NCBI RefSeq assembly: GCF_036231945.1
Contig: NZ_CP109599.1
Coordinates: 4,868,501-4,932,500 of the forward strand
Direction: 5' to 3'
Length of the DNA stretch: 64,000 nt
Source: Streptomyces sp. NBC_01429
Lineage (GTDB): Bacteria; Actinomycetota; Actinomycetes; Streptomycetales; Streptomycetaceae
How positions within the stretch are numbered: position 1 is the first letter of the stretch; each line of letters opens with the position of its first letter. Positions 15,252 to 22,631 of the stretch are shown one piece after another. The translations under genes and the position numbers were made by a program. The notes beneath the pieces are model-generated. The model saw nothing but the letters and a program-made list of their open reading frames with translations. It had not been told where the DNA came from and ran no database searches.

Positions 15252-16411
15252 ATCGCCCCACCGGGGGTGGCGGAGGCGGCCGGGGTTCCGGGATCGTCCT
15301 TCGGTGCCGTCTCCTGTGCGGTGGGCTCCGTCCGCGTCGCCTGCCGGTGCCTGCGGCCCGCGTGCTCGTGGATCGCCTCCCGCGAGGTGACCCCGGTGAG
15401 CACACCGTCGCCGTCGACCCTGGCTATCAGCCCGGTCGGCGAGGCGATCGACTCGTTCAGCGCCGCGAGCAGCGAGTCCGTGTCGCGCAGCGGGCGCACG
15501 GGGGAGGGCGGGCCGGCCGCCCCGGCGTCCGGGTCCAGCCAGCCCAGCGGCTCGTTCCGCGCGGAGACGACCAGATGCGGTCCGCTTCCCGGCCGGGGCG
15601 CCGGCGCGTCGTCCCGTACCGTCCGTACGGTCGTGGCCCGCTGGACGGGGACGTCCGCGAGCGTCGTCAGCGACAGCAGCTTCAACTCGCGCTCCGCGCC
15701 CAGGAAGTCCGCGACGAAGTCGTCGGCCGGGCGGGCCAGCAGCTCGGCGGGCGGCGCGCACTGCACCAGATGGCCGCCGGTACGGAAGACGGCGATGCGG
15801 TCACCGAGCCGTACCGCCTCGTCGATGTCGTGCGTGACGAACGCGATCGTCTTGTTCAGCTCCTGCTGGAGCCGGAGCAGCTCGTCCTGGAGCTGGATCC
15901 GGACGACCGGGTCGACCGCGCCGAACGGTTCGTCCATCAGCAGCACCGGCGGATCGGCGGCCAGCGCCCTGGCCACGCCGACGCGCTGCTGCTGGCCGCC
16001 GGAGAGCTGGTGCGGGTAGCGCTTGCCGGCCTCCGCCGTCAGCCCGACCGTCTCCAGCAGCTCGGCGGCCCGCGCGCGGGACTTCCGGCGGCCCCAGCCC
16101 AGCAGCAGCGGCACGGTCGCGATGTTGTCGAGGACCGTACGGTGCGGGAAGAGGCCCGACTGCTGGATCACGTACCCGATACCGCGCCGCAGTTCGGCGG
16201 CGTCCTGCTCGCGGATGTCCTTGCCGCCCAGCCGGATGGTGCCCGAGGTCGGGTCGACCATGCGGTTGATCATGCGCAGCGTGGTCGTCTTACCGCAGCC
16301 CGAGGAGCCGACGAGGACGGTGATACCGCCCTCCGGCATCTCCAGCGTGAGGTCGTGAACCGCCGTGGTGCCGTTGGGGAAGCGTTTGTTCACCGCGTCG
16401 AATTTGATCAT
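15248..16411 (-). CDS. ABC transporter ATP-binding protein (ProV/OpuCA type)
   Basis: The 387-residue ATPase starts MIKFDAVNKRFPNGT. Walker A is GSSGCGKTT, the signature is LSGGQQQRVGVARAL, Walker B is VLLMDEPFGAVDP, and the H loop follows in FVTHDIDEAV. The C terminal third contains a CBS-like regulatory region (about residues 290-370, ending LTGVTSREAIHEHAG), which senses ionic strength in OpuA/OpuC systems. AGGGA lies upstream of the ATG. It is the first gene of the operon and is divergent from the ammonia-lyase-like gene. Confidence 0.93.
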   Translation of the reverse strand: MIKFDAVNKRFPNGTTAVHDLTLEMPEGGITVLVGSSGCGKTTTLRMINRMVDPTSGTIRLGGKDIREQDAAELRRGIGYVIQQSGLFPHRTVLDNIATVPLLLGWGRRKSRARAAELLETVGLTAEAGKRYPHQLSGGQQQRVGVARALAADPPVLLMDEPFGAVDPVVRIQLQDELLRLQQELNKTIAFVTHDIDEAVRLGDRIAVFRTGGHLVQCAPPAELLARPADDFVADFLGAERELKLLSLTTLADVPVQRATTVRTVRDDAPAPRPGSGPHLVVSARNEPLGWLDPDAGAAGPPSPVRPLRDTDSLLAALNESIASPTGLIARVDGDGVLTGVTSREAIHEHAGRRHRQATRTEPTAQETAPKDDPGTPAASATPGGAI

Positions 16412-16442
16412 CAGTAGTCCCTTGCCCGCGTCCCTTGCCTGG

Positions 16443-16460
16443 CTGCATATAGTCATGCAG
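16443..16460. promoter_or_regulatory. inverted repeat between transporter operon and lyase gene
   Basis: CTGCAT and ATGCAG form perfect 6-bp arms around a 6-base AT-rich spacer. The site is in the 143-bp divergent control region. It is a candidate operator for the RpiR-type regulator encoded after the lyase gene. Confidence 0.4.
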
Positions 16461-16554
16461 AGTTCTCGGTAGCTGAATAGATTGTCAATGCCCCGAGGTA
16501 AATCACTGGTTACGGATGGCCCGGAGCAGAGCAGACCAGAGGAGGCGTTCGCAC

Positions 16555-18276
16555 ATGAAGTCGTCCCACAGGGCGGACCCGCCGGGCGTCGGCCGGGCCG
16601 GAACGCCTGATCGGGCCGCTCTTGTCGTACTGGACGGACAGAGCCTCCCGGTCGCCGACGTCGTACGCCTGGCCGAAGGCGCCGCTCGTCCCGTACCCGG
16701 GACCGACGCCATGAAGCGCGTCGAGCAGAGCTGGTACGTCGCCCGTGAGCTGGCCGCCTCGGGCCGGGTGTACGGGCGGTCCACCGGCGTCGGCGCCAAC
16801 CGGGGCGAGGCCGTGCCCAGCGAGGCCGCCGACCACGGGCTGCGCCTGCTGCGCAGCCACGCCGGTGCCGTCGGCGCGCCACTGCCCGCCCGCGAGGTGC
16901 GCGCCATGCTCGCCGTACGGGCCAATCAGCTGCTCGCGGGCGGCGCCGGGCTGCGGCCCACCGTCGTCACTGCGCTGTGCGAGGCGCTGGAGTCGGGGGC
17001 GTACCCCCTGGTCCACGAGTTCGGCTCGGTCGGTACGGGCGACATCGCGGCGCTCGCGCAACTGGGCCTCGCGCTGGCGGGCGAGCACCCCTGGCTGGGT
17101 GGGTACGGCGATGGGGATGGAGGCGATGGGGATGGCGGCGGCCGGTCTTCCGGCCGGGGGGCCGGCCGGAGTCCCGCCCCTGGCCCTGACCGGAGTCCCG
17201 CCCGGGGGCCCGCCGCGCAGCCGCTCGACAACAACGACGCCCTCGCGCTGATCAGCAGCAACGCCCTGACGCTCGGTCAGGCCGCCCTCGCGCTGGACGA
17301 GTTGCGCCGCCTCCTCGTCGCCACCGAACTGGTGGCCGCGCTCTCCCTGCTGGCCGTGGACGGCTCCTACGAGGCGTACGCGGAACCCGTGCACGCCGCG
17401 CGCCCGCACCCGGGCTCGTACGCCGTCGCCGCCCGCATGCGGGGGCTCCTCGGCGCCCCCGAGCGGCCGGGGCCGCCCCTCGGCCGGATCCAGGACCCGT
17501 ACGGCTTCCGCTGCGTCCCGCAGATACACGGCCCGGCGCGCGACGCCGCCGACGCGCTGGAGAGCGCCCTCGCCGTCGAGATCAACGCAGCCGCCGAGAA
17601 CCCGCTGATCTTTCCGGGCACGGAGACGGACCCGATCCCCGCCGCGTACCACCACGGCGGCTTCTATCTGGCCCAGATCGCGCTGGCGCTGGACCACTTC
17701 AGGCTCTCCCTCGTCCAGACCGCGCGGCTCTCCACCTCCCGGCTCTCCGCCCTGAACGAGCCAGGTTTCACCCGGCTGCGCCCCTTCCTCGCCGACGCCG
17801 AGCCCGCCAGTTCCGGGGTGATGATCCTGGAGTACGCCGCCGGGGCGGCCCTGGGCGATCTGCGCGCGTACGCGGCGCCCGCCTCGCTCGGCCACGCGGT
17901 CCTGTCCCGGGGCGTGGAGGAGCAGGCCAGCTTCGCTTCGCTGGCCGCGCGCCAGACGCTGCGGCTCGCGGACGCGTACCGGCTGGTCGTCGGCTGCGAA
18001 CTGGTCGCCGCCGTAAGGGCGTTGCGCCAGCGCGGACTGCGCCCGGAGCCCGGACTCCCGGTCGGCCGGGCCTTCGAACTGGCCGAGACCGTACTGGAGG
18101 AGGCGATCGTCGACCGGCCGTTGACCGATGATGTGACCACGGCCGCCGCGCTGCTCGACCGGTTCACGGAGCTGGCGAACGACGCGGAGTACGCCGCGAT
18201 GTACGAGGCCGAATACGACGCGGGCCATGCCGCAGCCGCCGAACCCACCGACCGACACCCAAGGGGGATCGCATGA
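16555..18276 (+). CDS. aromatic amino acid lyase (HAL/PAL family) with altered MIO motif
   Basis: A 573-residue protein of the histidine/phenylalanine ammonia-lyase family. It retains the catalytic Tyr in VYGRSTGVGANR (about 73-83), RIQDPYGFRC, AAAENPL and the long helical core. The MIO-forming segment, normally GSVGASGDLAPLA, is GSVGTGDIAALA (157-168): one residue shorter, with no Ala-Ser-Gly. The Asn region (EGLALLNGT in HAL) reads NDALALISS. A low-complexity Gly/Asp/Arg insert occupies about 183-224. It is thus a divergent subfamily and not plain HutH; substrate unknown. ATG 16555 has GGAGG 9 bases upstream. ATGA overlap with the RpiR gene. Confidence 0.85.
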   Translation: MKSSHRADPPGVGRAGTPDRAALVVLDGQSLPVADVVRLAEGAARPVPGTDAMKRVEQSWYVARELAASGRVYGRSTGVGANRGEAVPSEAADHGLRLLRSHAGAVGAPLPAREVRAMLAVRANQLLAGGAGLRPTVVTALCEALESGAYPLVHEFGSVGTGDIAALAQLGLALAGEHPWLGGYGDGDGGDGDGGGRSSGRGAGRSPAPGPDRSPARGPAAQPLDNNDALALISSNALTLGQAALALDELRRLLVATELVAALSLLAVDGSYEAYAEPVHAARPHPGSYAVAARMRGLLGAPERPGPPLGRIQDPYGFRCVPQIHGPARDAADALESALAVEINAAAENPLIFPGTETDPIPAAYHHGGFYLAQIALALDHFRLSLVQTARLSTSRLSALNEPGFTRLRPFLADAEPASSGVMILEYAAGAALGDLRAYAAPASLGHAVLSRGVEEQASFASLAARQTLRLADAYRLVVGCELVAAVRALRQRGLRPEPGLPVGRAFELAETVLEEAIVDRPLTDDVTTAAALLDRFTELANDAEYAAMYEAEYDAGHAAAAEPTDRHPRGIA

Positions 18277-19109
18277 GCGACAGCCCTGCCGCCCGACTCC
18301 AGCAGCTCTTCGAGGGCCACCGGCTCACCCCCACCCAGCGCCGGATCGCCCACAGCATGGTCCGGCAGGCCGCCGACGCGCCGTTCCTGTCGAGCGTCGA
18401 ACTCGCGGAGCTGGCCGGGGTCAGCCAGCCGTCCGTCACCCGCTTCGCGGTCGCGCTCGGCTTCGACGGCTACCCGGCGCTGCGCCGCCACCTGCGGGAG
18501 GTCGCGCCCGCAGGACCGGCCGACCCGGACTCCTCGTACAACGAGTACCAGCAGGCCGTACAGGGCGAGATCGAGAATCTGCGCCGGCTCTCCGAACTCC
18601 TCGCCGACCCGGCGCCCGTCGAACGCGCCGGCCGCCTCCTCGCCGCCTCCCGCCCGCTGCCGGTCCTCGGCCTGCGCGCCGCCTCCTCGCAGGCGCGCGG
18701 CTTCGCCTACTTCGCCGCGAAGGTCCACCCGGACGTACGGCTGCTGGACGAGGGCGGCACGCTGCTCGCCGACCGCATCGACGCGGCCCGGCACGCGGGC
18801 GCGAGTGCACTGCTCTGCTTCGCCCTGCCGCGCCATCCCAGGGAGGTCGTCGAGGCGCTGGAGTACGCGCGCTCGGCCGGCCTGACGGTGGTCACGGTCG
18901 CCGACTCGGCGTTCGCCCCGGTCGCCCGCCACAGCGACCTGCTGATCCCGGCGGCGGTCGGCACGGGCCTCGCCTTCGACACGGTGTGCGCGCCGATGCT
19001 GCTGGGGAGGGTGCTGCTGGAAGCCATGTGCGACGGGCTGCCCGACGCGCAGGCGCGGCTGGAGGAGTTCGACGCGAGGGCGAGCGCGCGGGGGCTCTTC
19101 GTGGAGTGA
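18273..19109 (+). CDS. RpiR/MurR family transcriptional regulator
   Basis: A 278-residue regulator with an N-terminal HTH_6 domain (LTPTQRRIAHSMV through ELAGVSQPSVTRFAVALGF, about residues 14-70) and a C-terminal SIS sugar-isomerase-like effector domain (GLRAASSQARGFAYFAAKVH and VVTVADS). The ATG overlaps the lyase stop. Members usually sense a phosphorylated sugar or a pathway intermediate. Its coupling to the lyase and closeness to the divergent transporter suggest it controls both. Confidence 0.92.
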   Translation: MSDSPAARLQQLFEGHRLTPTQRRIAHSMVRQAADAPFLSSVELAELAGVSQPSVTRFAVALGFDGYPALRRHLREVAPAGPADPDSSYNEYQQAVQGEIENLRRLSELLADPAPVERAGRLLAASRPLPVLGLRAASSQARGFAYFAAKVHPDVRLLDEGGTLLADRIDAARHAGASALLCFALPRHPREVVEALEYARSAGLTVVTVADSAFAPVARHSDLLIPAAVGTGLAFDTVCAPMLLGRVLLEAMCDGLPDAQARLEEFDARASARGLFVE

Positions 19110-19199
19110 GGGGCGCGGGGGCGGAGGAGCGGAGGGCCGGCGGAGGGGGGAGGCGGTCGGAGCGGAGGGCCGGCGGGACGAACTCCGGCTGGTCCAGCA

Positions 19200-19304
19200 G
19201 GCGCAGGTGATACCAAGGACCGCGAGCGCGGCGCCGCCGTCTTCGGGCCCGCGTCCTGGCAGTCGTTCGTGGACGCACTCCGCGACGAGACCTTGACCGG
19301 CTGA
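19200..19304 (+). pseudogene. DUF397 remnant
   Basis: The frame ending at TGA 19302-19304 reads GDTKDRERGAAVFGPASWQ then SFVDALRDETLTG. This matches the last 30 residues of DUF397 proteins (consensus VRDSKD...L.F....W..F), which normally pair with XRE regulators. No N-terminal half and no XRE gene are nearby. Confidence 0.5.
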
Positions 19305-19368
19305 AGCTCGCACTACTTGTGTGGGGTGGCCCGGCGCCGGTTCGGCGGCTGACCGTCCATTGTGTGCT

Positions 19369-19392
19369 GGGATTCATGCCCCGTTGGTCACT
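19369..19392 (+). repeat. 24-bp inverted repeat, left copy
   Basis: Begins GGGATTCATGCCCCG and ends TTGGTCACT. It matches the reverse complement of 21596-21619 at 23 of 24 positions. The two copies lie at the outer edges of a 2.25-kb segment that carries the hydrolase/HxlR pair. Confidence 0.75.
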
Positions 19393-19786
19393 CGGAGTGG
19401 GTGGGGTGGGGCGGGTGTGACGGGGGAGGTGCTCAGTGGGCATGCAGGGGGAGGTCTTGTGTCCTGAGGACCGATAAGGGGGCTGGTTGGCACAGGAGAC
19501 CTTTTGGGGAGGGCTAGAGACCCCAATGGCCGCCCGTGGGTGGGGGACAGCGGCGGGCACAGCGGCCCGGCTGCCCGAACGGCCCTCTCATGCCGATAGG
19601 GCAGCTCCTGGAGTGCTCCTGTGTCGGTAGCTCCGCCAAACGCATTCCCTGACACACAGCCTCCGGGGCAGGGCTTCAACGGCCCCCTTCCCGGTCGCCC
19701 GACACCCAGCAGCGGGTCACGAGTCCCCGTCGGCACCCTGGGCGACAGGGGGGGGAGCAGGACGACGAGGACGCCCGAGCTGCCGG
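19393..19786. other. non-coding stretch with dispersed repeat
   Basis: No gene is supported. The left part is a G-rich stretch (GTGGGGTGGGGCGGG), and the stretch contains the first copy of a 58-bp repeat (19599-19656). The codon pattern on either strand is not like that of neighbouring genes, and no ribosome binding sites precede the open frames. Confidence 0.5.
19599..19656 (+). repeat. 58-bp dispersed repeat, copy 1
   Basis: Matches 21444-21501 in direct orientation at 49 of 58 positions (about 84%). The core shared string is CGGTAGCTCCGC; similarity continues weakly into CAACGG...CCCTTCCC about 20 bases further. The substitutions are not concentrated at codon third positions, so it is probably not coding. 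Confidence 0.7.
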
Positions 19787-20740
19787 TCACTCCGCCGGAA
19801 GGGCCGAGGACCACTCCGTCAGCAGCTTCACGTACAGCGCCGGGTCGAATTGGTGCATCATGTGGTGCGCTTCCGGGTGCGACTCGTAGTCGACCTTGGC
19901 GCCAGCGGTCGCCATGATGTCCTGCGCCTTCTGTGCCTGCTCGTCGGAGAGCGACCCGACGAAATCGCCCGTCTCCGGGTCGACCGCCCGATTGTGGTGG
20001 GTGATCAGGACAGGCGTCTTGACCTGGGCCAGCATCCGGTCGTGGGGAGAGTTGAGGCCGGCGGTTCCCTCGAAGAACGCCCGCGCCCACTCGGGGTCGT
20101 ACTCCTTGAAGTTCTGAGGCGGCTCCGCGCTCGCCGGGAAGAACCCCGCGAGCTTCGACGACGAAGCCTCGGCCGCAGCGCAGAAGGCGGCCCAGTCACC
20201 GACGGACCACTGGTCACCGAGGTGTTTGCTGAGCAGCTCGAAGAACGGGCCCGCTCCCTGGCGAATGTTGTGCCCGAACGCGGGGACCAGCTCGGAGGCG
20301 AAGAACGGTGCGTCCTCGCAGAGCGCGCCCCTGATCTGGCCGGGGAGCGAGTACGCCGACAGCCAGGCGGCCAGGACCCCACCGGACGAGTTCCCCGACA
20401 CGATGACCGGACGCCGGATCACCAGCGAGATGAAGCGCACCAGGTCGTTCCCGAAGTTGTCCAGGCTGTACCGCTTCGGAGTCCAGGTACTCCGTCCCTG
20501 TCCGCGCAGGTCGACGGCGAACACGTGGAAGTCCTCGGTCAGCAGCTCGATCGCCGGCTCGTAGCTCCACCAGGAGCCCGTCTGCTCGGGAATGAGCAGG
20601 AGTGCAGGCTTGTCCGGTGACCCCGCCTCCGCGTAGTTCATCGTGATCTCACCGAGGTTCACCTGCTTCTCGGGGTAGGCGTGGGCAACAAAACCGCCGC
20701 GACCCAGCGGATTCGGGTGAGTGGTCGCCTTGCCAGTCAT
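19787..20740 (-). CDS. alpha/beta hydrolase
   Basis: A 317-residue hydrolase. The nucleophile elbow is VSGNSSGGVLAAW (Ser in GNSSGG), the oxyanion region contains LLLIPEQTGSWWSYEPAIE, FAVDLRGQGRST is the strand-4 region, and HPEAHHMMHQFDP supplies the catalytic His. It is close to epoxide hydrolase/haloperoxidase-like members but the substrate is unknown. The ATG at 20740 has ACGGAG 8 bases upstream. It is divergent from the HxlR regulator, a pairing that suggests substrate-induced control. The pair sits between repeats and may be a mobile or acquired cassette. Confidence 0.88.
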   Translation of the reverse strand: MTGKATTHPNPLGRGGFVAHAYPEKQVNLGEITMNYAEAGSPDKPALLLIPEQTGSWWSYEPAIELLTEDFHVFAVDLRGQGRSTWTPKRYSLDNFGNDLVRFISLVIRRPVIVSGNSSGGVLAAWLSAYSLPGQIRGALCEDAPFFASELVPAFGHNIRQGAGPFFELLSKHLGDQWSVGDWAAFCAAAEASSSKLAGFFPASAEPPQNFKEYDPEWARAFFEGTAGLNSPHDRMLAQVKTPVLITHHNRAVDPETGDFVGSLSDEQAQKAQDIMATAGAKVDYESHPEAHHMMHQFDPALYVKLLTEWSSALPAE

Positions 20741-20832
20741 ATGCGTCTCCGTATATCTCGTCCCGGTCGGGCCCGGCGCCCGGCGAAGCCGACGTGCCAG
20801 CCGTGGCCCTCGACAGCCCTGTTCGATATCTC

Positions 20833-20859
20833 TTGTATACCTAGTGGCAGAAGTAGACT
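20833..20859 (+). promoter_or_regulatory. candidate promoter of the HxlR gene
   Basis: TTGTAT (20833-20838) and TAGACT (20854-20859) are separated by 15 bases. The -35 side overlaps an AT-rich run containing the palindromic hexamers GATATC and GTATAC, a plausible HxlR operator in the control region shared with the divergent hydrolase gene. Confidence 0.45.
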
Positions 20860-20892
20860 GCAACGAGATCAGGTATCGCCGAGGAGACCCAC

Positions 20893-21252
20893 GTGAAGCC
20901 AGCAGAACTCGATGACGACGGCCGTCAGCTGCTCAACCAGCTGTTCGACAAGTGGTCTTTGCTGGTGCTGGACGGGTTGTGCGAGCATCCCAGGCGCTTC
21001 AACGAACTTCGGCGGCAGCTGCCCGCCATCACACCGAAGTCCCTGACCACGTGCCTGCGACGGCTGGAGCGCAACGGCATGGTCGAGCGAGTGGTCGTGT
21101 CCACGGATCCGGTGGCGATCGAGTACAGCGTCACCCGCCTGGGCCGGACCCTGCGGTCCCCCCTTCAAGCCATGCTGGAATGGTTCGTCGAGCACCTCGA
21201 CGAAGTCGAAACCGCCCGCTCCGACTACGACGAGCAACGTCTGCCCGGCTGA
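20893..21252 (+). CDS. HxlR family transcriptional regulator
   Basis: A 119-residue winged-helix regulator. FDKWSLLVLDGLCEHPRRFNELRRQLPAITPKSLT and CLRRLERNGMVER give the HxlR DNA-binding domain; PVAIEYSVTRLGRTLRSPLQ is the wing. Many HxlR proteins sense electrophiles with an N-terminal Cys; here the only Cys residues are in the domain core (GLCEH, TTCLRR). The GTG start has GAGGAG upstream. Divergent from the hydrolase, which is its likely target. Confidence 0.92.
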   Translation: MKPAELDDDGRQLLNQLFDKWSLLVLDGLCEHPRRFNELRRQLPAITPKSLTTCLRRLERNGMVERVVVSTDPVAIEYSVTRLGRTLRSPLQAMLEWFVEHLDEVETARSDYDEQRLPG

Positions 21253-21443
21253 CACACCCGCCGCGTCATCGCACAGGACGGCACCGACGCCATGCCGACC
21301 CCCAGTGCGAGGAAGAGCAGGCGGCGATCCCCGGGCCCGCCCACCAGCCTTCAACAACCGTTACGAATCAGGCGTGTTGCGCCCTGCCCACATCCAGGAA
21401 CACGGTCCACCCGCTGGGAGAGATGTGCCGCGTGAGGTGGATG

Positions 21444-21501
21444 GGGCACCTCCTGGAGTCCTTCTGTGCCGGTAGCTCCGCGAAAGGCACTTCCCGACAC
21501 A
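21444..21501 (+). repeat. 58-bp dispersed repeat, copy 2
   Basis: Direct partner of 19599-19656 (about 84% identical). The two copies flank the hydrolase/HxlR pair. Confidence 0.7.
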
Positions 21502-21595
21502 TGAACCCCATCCCGAGCCCCAACGGGCCCTTCCCCGGCTCCTCCCAGGCCCTTTCCGGGCCGCCTGGTGCCCGTGTGGCACTCAGCAGCGGACA

Positions 21596-21619
21596 GTGAC
21601 CAGCGGGGCATGAATCCCG
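21596..21619 (-). repeat. 24-bp inverted repeat, right copy
   Basis: Reverse complement of 19369-19392 with one mismatch (C for T). Similarity fades a few bases outward (GTGT.GC preceding GGGATT) and is absent inward. Confidence 0.75.
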
Positions 21620-21712
21620 CCAACACCCGGCGGACAGGCGCCAGAACCACGCGCCACCACCCCACTCAACCAGGGCGGCGGCCGGTGTGCGTGGCTCCGT
21701 TCCGTACCGGGG

Positions 21713-21928
21713 GTGTTCGGCAGGGCCGGGTGGTGGCGATCGATCCGCGTCCCGCGCCGGAACGATCCCGACGCCGACTCCGTCGACCGGGTGCTTGACG
21801 GGGTCTCGGACCTCGCGGTGCTGGAACGCAGGGCCGGGGAACCGGCGGTGATGGTGCCCGAGCGGTCCTCGGGACGGGTCCTGGCCGGACCCGTACCCGC
21901 TGACGCCCCGCTCACCCCCGTGGGCTGA
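21713..21928 (+). pseudogene. possible C-terminal gene fragment
   Basis: From about 21767 the forward frame has a good streptomycete codon pattern and reads DPDADSVDRVLDGVSDLAV then LERRAGEPAVMVPERSSGRV, ending in a TGA that overlaps the convergent TetR gene by 17 bases. The upstream part looks non-coding or frameshifted. I do not recognise the family. It could also be a genuine 71-residue protein starting at GTG 21713. Confidence 0.3.
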
Positions 21929-22472
21929 TGCCCGCCATGGTCAGGCTCAGCAGCCGGTCCGCCTCGGCCGCCGGGGTCCGGTGGTGCTCGGTCGCCAGGG
22001 CGATGCCGGTGACCAGGGTGACCAGGTCCGTGGCGGTCACCTCCGGTGTCACGGTGCCCGCGCGGGCGGCGCGGTCCACCAGGGGTGCGAGTGCCTCGGT
22101 GAGGTTCGTGGCGCAGCCGCCCGCGTACGCCGGGTCGGCCGCTCCGCCCGAGGCCATGGCCTCGGCCAGCCCGCGCGCGGAGGCGGCGTACGCGCTGAGC
22201 GCGCTCAGCCACTCCAGCAGCGCCGCTCGGGGGTCGTCCGCCCCGGTCAGCTCGTGGGCGCGGACGCGCAGGGCCTCGATCCGCTCCCGGAAGACGGCTT
22301 CGAGCAGTGCCGGCCGCGTCGGGAAGTGGCGGCGCACCGTGGCCGAGCCGACGCCCGCCGTGCGGGCGATCTGTTCGAGGGAGGCGTCGGCGCCGCGCGC
22401 GGCGACCTCCTCCTCGGCCACGGCCAGGATGCGGGCGTAGTTGCGCCGGGCGTCCGCGCGCTGGGCGGTCAT
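21912..22472 (-). CDS. TetR family transcriptional regulator
   Basis: A 186-residue TetR protein. The DNA-binding domain includes ARGADASLEQIARTAGVGS then ATVRRHFPTRPALLEAVF (about residues 20-60). The C-terminal ligand domain is of the TetR_C_33 type found next to NmrA/SDR genes. The ATG at 22472 has GGGAG 9 bases upstream. It is divergent from the NmrA gene, with a perfect 10-bp inverted repeat in between. Confidence 0.9.
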   Translation of the reverse strand: MTAQRADARRNYARILAVAEEEVAARGADASLEQIARTAGVGSATVRRHFPTRPALLEAVFRERIEALRVRAHELTGADDPRAALLEWLSALSAYAASARGLAEAMASGGAADPAYAGGCATNLTEALAPLVDRAARAGTVTPEVTATDLVTLVTGIALATEHHRTPAAEADRLLSLTMAGISPRG

Positions 22473-22569
22473 GGCGTCATCTCCCGGTTGTGAAGTGCGG
22501 TTTCGAGGTGTGCGGTTTCGAAGCGTGCGGTTGCTAAGTGGCGGGGCCCTCCGTATCGTACCCAAGAGT

Positions 22570-22592
22570 TAAACGGCGGACCCCGCCGTTTA
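22570..22592. promoter_or_regulatory. perfect 10-bp inverted repeat, likely TetR operator
   Basis: TAAACGGCGG and CCGCCGTTTA are separated by ACC. The site is 40 bases upstream of the NmrA-like gene and 97 bases from the TetR start. Nearby (22494-22544) three imperfect copies of GTGCGGTTTCGA occur in tandem on the TetR side. Confidence 0.65.
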
Positions 22593-22631
22593 TGTGGTCC
22601 GGTCTGTCCTCGGTCTGTCCTGGGAGTGTTC

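Larger units (their letters stand above)
21253..21712. other. non-coding stretch with second repeat copies
   Basis: No gene is supported. The stretch contains the second copy of the 58-bp repeat (21444-21501) and of the 24-bp inverted repeat (21596-21619). Open frames lack ribosome binding sites and show no consistent coding pattern. Confidence 0.5.

Noticed and set aside
16555..18276. Calling this gene hutH
   Set aside because: Streptomycete HutH has a CSG/ASG MIO motif in GSxGxSGDLAPL; this protein differs there and at the Asn motif, and it is not in the hut operon.
12774..18276. Secondary-metabolite gene cluster
   Set aside because: A lone lyase-like gene with transporter and regulator and no assembly-line, terpene or tailoring genes does not support one.
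19599..19656. 58-bp repeat as a conserved peptide (reverse frame VSGNAFGGATDTGALQE-like)
   Set aside because: Both copies are open in the same reverse frame, but substitutions fall at all codon positions and there is no start signal.
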